Assembly: GCA_964019055.1 (NCBI GenBank)
Contig: OZ025210.1
Coordinates: 8,699,547-8,763,546 of the forward strand
Origin: Anthopleura xanthogrammica
Lineage: Eukaryota > Cnidaria > Anthozoa > Actiniaria > Actiniidae
Reading direction: 5' to 3'
Length of the DNA stretch: 64,000 bases
Shown here: piece by piece, positions 50,301 through 62,300 of the stretch
Position numbering within the stretch: the stretch's first letter is position 1
Layout of the letters: each line of letters starts with the position of its first letter
Notes under the pieces: generated by a model
The model's input: the letters and a program-made list of their open reading frames with translations, nothing else
What the model was told of the DNA's origin: nothing
The model's database searches: none
Translations under genes and position numbers: made by a program

Positions 50301-53300
50301 AGTACTAGTTTTATGACAGTGAATAATTATTAATATTATTGTGTTAACAGAACTCATTCATACAGAAAAAACCCATGTTAGAAACCTTAAAGTACTGGAT
50401 AAAGTAAGTATAAAGTATTATTACATCTTCCTAGTTGATTGCAGTGTTCAGGAATAAACATGGTATAACAGCATACTTAGGTTAAAAGATATCAAAGGTT
50501 GTGTGTTCTTAGACAGTTCCGAAACAGCACATATTTTGGGGCCCTATAAACTTTTCTTGTCTTGGTCCGAAATGTTGTAACCTTAGATCTACAAAATTGT
50601 ATTACCACCTGGAATCTATGAACATGCAATGTGATAATAATACTCATCATCCATTCACTTGTTATCCTAGGTATTCTACAGACCAATGAAAAAGATGAAC
50701 ATATGGCAATATGACATGATAAAACTACTCTTTCCTAACTTAGATGATCTTATTCAAGTCCATGGTAATTCCTCTATTTATTATCATTCTATTGGTCATT
50801 CAACACTATCCATAAAATAATAGTTTCTTCTTATTTTGGTTTTGGAAATGAAAAACTTTAGATATTCGTGCAATGGCATGCCAGCAGCCATTTGTTTTAC
50901 ATGAAGAAAGAATTCAATTCCCCAGAATAAAGGGAGTCTCTTGCTCTGCTATCCCTCTATCAAGCGTCCAACTTTGTGGAGTTGTTGTAAAGTGCCCTGC
51001 TAGATAGAGGTTTGCTGCTTAAAGACCCACAATCACTTACTGTGATGGATTGTGGATTGTTTATATTTTGAACCACGATCAAGAGTTATCAGAACAAAAC
51101 AAGTTGAGATATAAGGATTACTTTTTGTTATGAGACTCTGCCATAGAAGCCTTGAATTTCATGGTCCACAAAATACTATGTATTTTTGTATTCTTTTTTT
51201 ACAGTTTCACTTCTCCAAGCTATGAAGAAAAGAGAATTAGAGAATGAAGTAATTTCTAGCATTGGAGATATCATGTTAGACAGAGTAAGTAATCATCATC
51301 TACAATCAATAACTTGATTATCATCATCATCACCATCAGTTACTGTAATAATATCTCCATTATTAGCTTCTTTGTATGTCTCATTATTCATCATTACAAT
51401 ACACCTCTTTAGCTATGGCATATTATTTCCCCATGAGTCATTCTCTTTAGAATACGATACTTAATGTTCCAACTGAGTTGACATTCAGAATAATCTCAAG
51501 GTCATCCAATCAAAATTTAGGATTCAACACTGTATCTTGATTAGCATTTCCCATGTCCCTGCTTGGGGGGGGGGGGGGGGGGGGGGCTCAATCAACTCAT
51601 CTGAGCTGTACCCACATTTATGTGTTTTCTCATGCACACAACTGTTAAACCAAGAAATGGTAATCTAGGGAAAGACCCAAGGTAAAGAGGTATAATGCTG
51701 CTCATTGTGGTTATTTATCAGTATTACTGATGCACATTGTTCATATTCTAGTTTGATAATGAAGCAGGCGAGAGGGCTAAAGAAGCTTGTGCTGTATTCT
51801 GTAATAATCAGAAGTATGCTCTTGATCAACTCAAGGTAATGGACCCCTCTCAAAATTATCTTGGATGCAAGACTAACATGGAATTAAAAAAAAACTCCAT
51901 TGAGAAAATTTAAAGTGTTTTCGTGTATATTTTTGTATATTCATGTTAGCTTCACATCCAGCATAATTTTAAAGGAGTCAATCTGATATACATTACATGG
52001 GATTGCCACTACATAGGGTTTCCTGAGAAGTTTCCTGTGTACACAGGTATTCCAAACTGACTTCACAATGTTTTTATTTAATTTTTATATATTTGTGGTC
52101 TTTCTAGCAACGAAAGGCAAAGGACCAAAAGTTGGCTCAGTTTATCACTGTAAGTAGCTCTAGAAGGCTTGTTTAATGGAGTAGCCACTTTCCTGACTTA
52201 ATAACAAATCATTTTTTTGGTAGCAAATCATTTTTCAAGACTTTTTCCAATCTATCACTCAGTTGTTGTAATATATTCATATTCAGGACTGTCACTTTAC
52301 TCTTTTCGAATATGGCATCTATGACGTCAAACGAGGAGTCCTAGGATGTCAGGATGAGTGATAATGATTGTGTTTTAACATCCAGGGCATACCCATTCTC
52401 CTTGTTTGATGCCATACATGCCATACTCGAAAAGGGTCTATAGTAAGCATTAGCAATACCTTATAGAAGATAGGGGACAAATTACTTGGCACATGCCATT
52501 TGAATTTTCAGAAATGTTGTCCTCTTAAAAAAAACCGAATTCCCATGGAGGAAAAGCTGTCATACGCTCTATGTTGAAGGCCATGGCTTGTAAATAAGAA
52601 CCTGTTAAGAACCTACTCAGCCTGATTTCTCACTAGATACCAAATATATAAGAACCATTACAGCCTGCAATAGCGAGAGTCTGTAGAAGCGACAGTTAAT
52701 TACTGTCATTTCTTTGGATTTTTCGCTGGCGATTTTGCTCTTTTCTGTAACAGCAAGGTGTCTTTGATACCAGGGTGACCACAAGGTGAGAGTTGACTGT
52801 ATTGCATAATTATAATATTGATTTGTATCATTTTCATTATTTCTTTTTCTATAGAGCTGTGAATTGAATTCATTATGTAGAAGGCTAAAACTGAATGAAA
52901 TCATATCAACCAGTTATCAGCGACTGACAAAATACCCATTACTACTTGAAGCCATCAATAAAAATACTCCAAGTATGTTCACTAGATATATGCTTGTGAA
53001 ATTGTGTGCATTGTTAAAGACGGTAATACGCAAGATCAACACCCCAGATCTCACGTAGGCCAATTAACATTTGACGGCCGATTAATGGCCGTTTGATAGT
53101 ACTGTAGTTTGTCAGCCGTTTGACGGTAGTGCTGATCTTGCATATTACCGTTACAGACATACATTTGTTTTCAAATGCGTATTTCTCTTTCAAATCGCTT
53201 ATCACTTCTCACAACAGATGGATTTCTTTTCCCCAGGTTCCTTACCAGATAGTAAAGATATTGAGAGAGCAATCACTTGTACAAAGGTTGGTAATTGTGG

Positions 53301-56300
53301 TATTCATACATTCATTCATACAACATCTTGAAATAGATTCTGTTACTTGTTGCATTTGGTTGCTATAGACCCCTTGCACTAATTCCCAACCTGGGGGTCA
53401 AAACAAAAGAACTGCCTTCTCTTGAGGATTGAAATCTTTTGTGATGTTAAGATTTTGCAATATTTTGACTCCCAGGTTGGGAATTAGTGCAAGGGGTCTA
53501 TATTGGGTGATATGGCCACTTGTTGTGTGACTTGTTGCATGACAGTTCACTTTGCTATGTTCATATTTAATAGCTGTTATGACAGTTGAGCCTGCAACAA
53601 GATATTCTTTTGTTTTAAGAACCATACAATGCTTGTTGTCTCATTCGTATATCATTTGAATGTATCCATAAAATAACTGCCATTATAGTGTTGTAAAAAA
53701 TTTTATGTAATAAGGTATTTTGTGTTTCAGGATCTTCTTGCTTATGTCAACCAAAGTGTAAAAGAATGTGAAAATCATCAGGTACTATTCATTGTTATAA
53801 TCTTCAGTTTCTCAAGTAACTCCTGTCAATATTTTGGTTTTGTTTTGATTAATTTCAATAATTTATTACAGAGATTATTAGAGTTTCAAAAGAAGATTGA
53901 CAAACGTCAAATAGAAAATAACCCTGCTAGGAACATGGACGAAGTCAAGGTATGTTGTTAAACCCTAAACTCTAGTTTTTACCCTTCTCTCCATTAATTT
54001 TTTTTTTATTTATTATATTTCTTGTTTGTAGAACTTGGATTTAACAAAGAAAAAGCTTGTATATGATGGTCCATTAACTTGGAGAATCAGTAGAAACAAA
54101 TCTATAGGTAATTTACAATGATGAAGAGGATGGCAATATCAATGACAACAATGATGGTGATGAGGGTGATGATGATGCATAATGGTGGTGATGATGTATA
54201 ATGGTGATGATGATGCATAATGGTGGTGGTGATGCATAATGGTGATGATGATGCATAATGGTGATGATGATGCATAATGGTGATGATGATGCATAATGGT
54301 GATGATGATGCATAATGGTGGTGATGATGCATAATGGTGATGATGATGCATAATGGTGGTGATGATGCATAATGGTGGTGATGATGCATAATGGTGATGA
54401 TGATGCATAATGGTGGTGATGATGCATAATGGTGGTGATGATACATAATGGTGATGATGATGCATAATGGTGGTGATGATGCATAATGGTGATGATGCAT
54501 AATGGTGGTGATGATGCATAATGGTGATGATGGTGCATAATGGTGGTGATGATCCATAATGGTGATGATGATGCATAATGGTGATGATGATGCATAATGG
54601 TGATGATGATGCATAATGGTGATGATGATGCATAATGGTGATGATGATGCATAATGGTGATGATGATGCATAATGGTGATGATGATGCATAATGGTGGTG
54701 ATGATGCATAATGGTGATGATGATGCATAATGGTGGTGATGATGCATAATGGTGGTGATGATGCATAATGGTGATGATGATGCATAATGGTGATGATGAT
54801 GCATAATGGTGGTGATGATGCATAATGGTGGTGATGATACATAATGGTGATGATGATGCATAATGGTGGTGATGATGCAATGATTTTGATGGATGGTTAT
54901 GATGATGATTTGGTTTTTTTGGTGATAGTGTTAGTTTGGTAGGGATGATATTGATGATGGTAGTGTTGGTGATCATCATAATCATGATTGTAATGATGAT
55001 GGTGATGAGAGTGATGATGATGTCAATAGATAATAATGATGATGGTGTTGCATGATGGTAAGAGGTGGTGTTAGTAGTGGGTGGTGGTGAGCTTTTTTGT
55101 TTGGTAGTTTATCGTAATCAATAATAAGCCATTATAGGTAATGTATGCTGGTGATTGCTTCCAGATCTTCATGTTCTGCTGTTAGAAGACATGGTGATTC
55201 TCTTACAGAAACAAGATGACAGGCTCATTTTAAAGTGTCACAGTACAAACATGTCCAATGCTTACCAAGAGAAGGTTAGACATCTTACATTTATTACCAT
55301 CCTGTGGTATCATTTATCACCATCTATGGGTGGCGTAGTGGTTTACCGCTCACCTCTTTACCACTGTGGTCTGAGTTCGAGCCCCGGCTTGGGTCGGATC
55401 ATATGTGAGTTGAGTTTGTTTGATGGGCCATTCGTAGAATATATAATGTAGAGGTAGTGTGTGTGAGTGACAGGGGGCCAAATTGGAAACCAGTATTAAG
55501 TTACTGGATTTAAATCCCACTATAAAAAAGTGATTTATTTATTTATTTATATCCTGTTATGTGCTACTTTTGTCCTTCTGTTGTTACATGGTTCTAACAG
55601 TTTCATGTTCATTATAACAGACAACTCACAGTCCAATATTGAAGCTCAATAATCTATTAACAAGGAATGTTGCTACAGGTGAGTCAGCCAAACCACTCTC
55701 TACCATGCTAAATGATATACATATTCCCAGTTCAATTTTTCATGCAAGGCGATAACTCGTGTTCCAAGACATGCTTCTCTTTTGTTCTTGAATTCCTGGC
55801 AACAATAAAATGTGGTCCTGAGGAAATACTGGATTTTTGCTCTTTTTAACAATTCTATTTTTGAAATTTTATGATACGAATTTACTTTAGTATTTTTATT
55901 ACATATTTAGCAGTTATTCGCCGAAGGCGAAGTGATTATCGATGAATATTTACCGAGCGGCGAGTCTTCGAGCTGCGAGGTAAATATTCATCGATAACCA
56001 CTGAGCTTGAGGTGAATAATTGTTTTAGTATAAATAAAAAGGTGATTATTTCAAAAAAGAAAGAAGGAAACAACATTGAAAGTGAAAATATTTTATTTTT
56101 TAAAAGCGCGACGGTCACGCTGACAGCCATTTTGTCCGAAAAGGTGATTATCGGCTGATAATCCGAGATAGAAAACCAATCAGAGCGCGCGATTTTGTAT
56201 AATCACCTTTGTATTTATACTAATATAAAATATTTGAGATACTACGCGCGCTCTGATTGACTGACTACCGTGTTTATATCAGAGGACAGAGACACGCTCA

Positions 56301-59300
56301 GCCTTTTGAGGAAAAAATACCCGAAAAATCACGGAAGAAAATGATTTGAATGTTAAAGTAGAGCCGTAATTTTGTTTCGAAGACTTTAATTTCCTAGGAA
56401 ACAATTCATTAAACGAAAAATAAGTGACAGTGCAAAATAACTATAAAAAAGTAAGATTTTCTCAGCTATCAGAGGGAGAAATCCACTGCAATCTCAGCTA
56501 AATACCAAGCTAAGTGGACATTGTGCATTTTTGAAAGCAAATACTGTGCTATTAAGATAAAATAATAAATTTAAACCTATGTTTTATTCATGAAAGCCTT
56601 GATTTTTATTCGTATTAAACGGCGTTTGGCGTAAAAGTCATAATTACGAAAAGTTAAAACTCGGCGTACGAAACAACCACCATCAGCTTCAAAAACAACA
56701 ACAACAAGATATATTTTAAGAAGTCATTTTTAAAAGAACTTATGGTGATTTTTAACAGCTTAGCGAAAAGAAAACGGTATTCTGACTGAGTTTTACTTAA
56801 TGAATGACGAAGAGCTTGAAAAAAAACTGAGAATATTTTACGGCAAAGTTAAAACAAGGAAGGCAAAGAATAGAGTCGACCTTTGCTGCTAAAAATTCAC
56901 TACTGCATTAAAAAATCTCAATAATCCCCCGTAAAACAGATGTTTTCAGATAAATTCAAATCCATCTTTTTTAGTTTATCGAATCAGATGTTAAATTCAG
57001 CGATCAGGAGCATCAAGGACTGAGAAAAAAAGAAAATGTAAAGTTAAAAAATCCTATGAATTTACTAACCTGAAAAAATTCGTCTCCAAACAATTCACAA
57101 GGCCTTACTATTAGAAATGTGTGCCGGCTTATGTCACTCTTTACTGTTGTAGATGAAGTAGAAAAAGACAGCGAGAGCTCAGAAAAGAAAGCTTTTTCCC
57201 AGTTTTTCCACCAAGCTTTTTAAATTCTTGTAAAATAAATAAACTTACAGTCCTTGTAGCTTGTGAACATCAGCCAAAGCATACACCACGAGCTGAAAGA
57301 TTTCCTGTTCAAACCTTACCTCATCTGTTTAATCTTATAAAAACACGTCTACAATTCATTTTCAGTACATCTTCGACTTTGCATTAGTTTCATTAACATT
57401 TCAGAACATTTCTCGCCTTGATATTGAAAGAGTTTTCAATGATTTTGCCTCGTTAAATTCCATTTCTGTACTAAGGAATTTGGTTGCTGTCAATGAAACT
57501 TTTGTCATGCGTACAAGCCTTGTTTTTGATTCTAAGTTGGGAGAATTTCAATTTCATCAGCTTATTGTCGTAAAATAGTTCAAAATATTTTATAAAAGCA
57601 ATATAAAACGTCCGCTTGTGTCTATATACTGTGATATAAACACTCTGGGAGCTGTAGAGCACTCGAGAAGTCAAAGAAACACTCGGCTGCGCCTCGTGTT
57701 TCTCTACGACTTCTCTCTTGCTCTACAGCTCCCAGCGTGTTTATATCACAGTATATAGACACGCGCGCCGTTTTATATTCCTTAAATATACAAAAAAAAG
57801 GGGGATACCCATGCGATTTAAAAAGATATGGTTTTTGTGGCTACTGCCTCAATGAAGGCATAGCCACTATGTCATCGTGTTGTTAGAGTGTCCGTGAGTA
57901 ACTCTTTCCACAGGAAGCCCAAAGAAAGCAATTAGTCCAATTTTCGGACAATACTCAAAACCAATCAAATCCTATGAAAACCCTTCCTATTTAATTATTT
58001 ATTAAATATTAATTTTGGTTTTCACCAGACAAGAGAGCCTTCTTCCTGGTTGGTACTTCAGCTGCAGGGCCACTGATCTATGAACTGGTTGCAGCCACTA
58101 TAACAGAAAGAAAAAAGTAAGACACTCATTCACAGATAATGTCATCACTCTGATCTTGACTTGTGTCATAATGTCATGTGGCTGTTTTGTTTGCAGTTGG
58201 TACAAACACTTGACAGAAACAGCAGAAGCCATCAAAGTCAGAGGTCAGTCAGTCCACCCAGCTGTACAAAAAACTAAGGGCGAAAAGATTGTTGTTGTAA
58301 TTTGAGCGGCCCTCGCCAAAGTCTTAAAAGTCATTTACCTCGTGGAATTCAAGGAGTTGGACGGCAAAGAATTGCTTTAATAATTTTATACGTCACTGTG
58401 TACTTCAACTTTTTTTCTAAATTTTTGAAAACGCGTGTTTTTGTTTTGGGAAGAGACTTGGAGCTAGGGCCGCTTGGCTAAGCATCGCAGCGCGCCGTCA
58501 TTTGTCGGTTCGTGCGTGCACTAGATACCTGAACAGGAAATCCCAATACTCCAGTTTCGAGTTCTCTTTTACGCTGTGTTAGCCTCAAAACCGTGTAATA
58601 TATTCTTTTATTCAGTAACAGCCCGTGGAAATTCAAGAGATCTGTGTGTAAAGAAGACAATAAAAATACTTTGAAATTTCACGAGTTTTATCTAAATTTC
58701 TGCAGAATTTACGCACAATTGAGGCTAACACAGCGTAAAAGAGAACTCGAAACGGGAGTATTGAGATATCAACTTAACACAGGGAGCCCAGTTTAGATAA
58801 ACATATAGATGGAAACCTCAATCTTAAACCTGGTTGTTTTTTGCTTCCAGATCGAGGTAGGCGAGGTGGTGTATCAGTTGCAGGGGGTCCTCGTTCCAAC
58901 GGAACAGAGACACAACCGAGGCGAAGGGGTGGCTTGCTGCCCCCTGGAATCAACGCCAATCCTCCTCCTTTTGCCATTCAAGAGAATGGGAAAAGTAATG
59001 AGGAGGAAGAAGATGAGAAAGAAACCAATGAGTCCGCTCCTGCCGAGGAACCACCCAACAAGGAAAATAAACCTGTTAACTCTATAGCAGAAGCTGAAGA
59101 ACCTGTACCCCAACCAGATGTTGAACCAGAAACTGAAACTGAAACAGAAACAGAGACTGGTGAAGACCTTGAAAGTGAATCTGAACCACTTCCTCCACCA
59201 CCACCCCCTCTTGAACAAATCCAAGATACAGATCAACAGGAGACTATAACAAGACCAGCAACCCAGATACAGGTAAGGAAATACTTTAGTTGAAAAAAAG

Positions 59301-62300
59301 AGTCGATACATAAAATAGAGAGAAACAGGTGGTGCTGCATGACGATGCTGTGATGTGTTCAAAAGACATCGTCAACAGCCAGTGTGCATGTGCTCGAAAT
59401 TCTAGCACAAAGCATGATGGGTTAAGTGAGTCCTTACGCTTTTTCGGCTTCTCAAAGAATTCATCTGAGAATTCTTCTTTCGACATATTCTATGGAAATA
59501 AAAGTATTTCAGCAGACGAAAATAACAGAGTATTTTCTGGAAGTTCCTTTGATTTCCCTTTTCCTTTTTTACAGAAATCATTTTCCCAGAGTGCTTTGTA
59601 AGCTTTGATGCATTGCTTATTACTTGCTATGTCAGTAACATTAATGTAAGAGTTTCTCAGTAACATGAAATGTATTCAAACGTCTTTGCCTCAAATATTT
59701 GTTGAACTACATTGAAACTAATGACCTTTTTCCGTGTTTTCACAGACTAACCCTCCACCTCCAATATCAGTAAACGTCCCTAACCTCCCGTCCCTCTATG
59801 ACAAAACCTTCGTAGCTGATTTGACGAATGAGGAAAGTGTGGATGATGAAAAGTCTCCTACTCAAACTAGTGTAATAAGTGCGTTCTCCGAGTCTGGTTC
59901 ATCGTCCAGTTCATCCAACGAGACAATGAAGAGTATCAAGTCTTATGGACAGTGCTCTGATCATGATGATACTGGCTGTAGTGTATCAAATCGATCATCA
60001 CTAGTACTCTTAGGTTAGTCTGCAACATGTTTCTCCCATCATTGTTCTGTTGATAACCATGTATGACAGCGTTTTCAGTGCCTTTCTGCTGTTTGATTGT
60101 TGTCAAATGCCTCTCGTATCTGCGTGCATTTCTTAAATAGTTTTCATGTTTCTTCACTTTTCCTTCGTTCTTGATTGTGAATTTCTTCTCTGGTTTGTTT
60201 TAGCAGAACAACTCAGAGGTAAAGATGAAGAGCTTAAGAGAACACTACAAGACAAAGAGAGAATCATAGCGGAACTAAGGGTTGGTGGTTTTTCCCCATT
60301 TACTCTGTTTGCCTGCCTGTTTATCCAATCAAGATTCAGTCATAAGATTTCTGACAAAGGAGACTGTACAGGCTGTTACATATTGCTGCAAATCATTTAC
60401 GAAATATAATTAACTGGCACATTTAGTGTAGTATCCCCTGTTGGGCTGCAAATGCTGTATACGTTTTATCAAGTTGTGAGGAATATTGCTTAGTATAGCA
60501 TCCCTGTCGGTGCAACTATACACTTTTTTTATCGGGTAACAAAATTGCAAAGAAACAAGTTGTGAGGAATATTGCTTAGTATAGCATCCCTGTCGGTGCA
60601 ACTATACACTTTTTTTATCGGGTAACAAAATTGCAAAGAAACAAGTTGTGAGGAATATTGCTTAGTAGAGCATCCCTGTCGGTGCAACTATACAGTGCAT
60701 TTTTTGTCATTGCAACTACAATGCATGCATAATAATTGCAAGTGAGCATTGTATTGCTGGGTTTCAATCAGCTGATAAAAGTCTTTGAATCTCATTATCT
60801 ACTCCAAATGGTGGTCAAACACTGACCACCACGTGCTGTCAGCCAGAAAGAATTCTATTGAAAACTTGTGATTCAACTGATGAACATTCCACACGAGACA
60901 GGAAATGACGTCAAGTGAAACATGATAACATTATTAACACTATTCTCTGATATACAGGGTGCTGTAATGACTTCCGGTTACTCATCAAGTGAGGTAAGAT
61001 TGTAAAAAAGATGAGTAAAGATTGCCATGCATAGAATTCTATTTAACCTCATTGGAGATACTTATTGATATTTATTAATATGCAGAGCCATGTCAATAGC
61101 GACCCCATGGAAGCAAGGTATGCTATGACGTCACTAAACGTGACGTGCATCTATTATGTGTGACGTATGTCAGTCATCTTTAGATTTTGTTCGCTTATTT
61201 ATTTGCATTGATTCTTTCAGAGATCTCATATTGGCTGCAATCCTACAAGGTGAGTGAATATTGATGCAAATTCATTGGACTTGACCAGCCTAACTGACCA
61301 TGTTTCATGTGATTGTTTTGTGATCAGTTGTTTGAATTGAATCATTTATTCTATCTTCAGCTAATCGTCTGACTGTTGCCGTGAGTGATATTCTTAGTCC
61401 AGGGCCTGGTGAAGAAGACATTAGTAGGTCTTTTACCAGTTCATCGTTCGACCGATCGGACAACGAAGGAGTAATCTTACCCCAGGTTAGTTGGTTCTTT
61501 GCCTCCTATCCCATTCCACTGTCTGTCTGTCTGCCTGCTGATTGTAAGTCTGTCCACCTGTCTACCTGACTGTCTGTCTGTCTGCCTGCTGACTGTAAGT
61601 ATGTCCACCTGTCTGTCTGTCCTGTTCCCTTTTCTCTATTGTTAATTCAGTGTTTGTTTCCTTTAATAGCAACAGTTAGTTTTATCGACGTCAATATTAA
61701 ATGAACAGCTTACAGCCCTATTGGTAAGTAATGCATAATCATGTGGTCAGTTCATTCGCTATTCATAGGTTTATGGAACGAATTTGGCGGCATCACTTAA
61801 CCATTCACATTCACAGCGTGCGAAAATATTGACAAACAAATAAGAACGATAAAACACGGCGCGGCTGCTCTACTTATAAGGCGTTACTCGTAACCTTTAT
61901 CCTGAATATATTTTGACCAGTATGCTTGTCGTCACTGTCCTCGCATATAAAATAACTGCTGTTTATGCACTTGCTATTGTTTTCAGGGAATAATAACAGA
62001 CCGAGATATGGCTAGAGAAAGGTGAGATGTATAAATAAATAAATCTCTTTACAGTCTAGTCTTCTTGCGCTTTCGCACTAATTTGAGACACTTATCACTA
62101 CATTCAGTATTTTATGCACACAACACTCACTCACATATTGATTTTTACAGAGGGAGGAAACCCGAGTACCCGGAGAAAACCCACGTAGAATAGAAGAGAA
62201 CAACGCATCAAACAAACTCAATAGATCTCTTTACCTTCGTATGCAAATTGCCCATTTCAGACCACATGACATTCCCTTGAGAAATGTTCTTTTGTTAAAA

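Noticed and set aside
54102..54985. Three minus-strand His/Tyr/Ser-rich frames of 240-290 codons
   Set aside because: The 19-bp minisatellite unit lacks stops in every phase; there is no start context, domain or splice structure.
58874..59362. 162-codon minus-strand frame opposite RhoGEF exon 54
   Set aside because: Shadow of the Glu/Pro-rich plus-strand exon; its Phe/Leu-rich composition mirrors the GAA/CCA codons.
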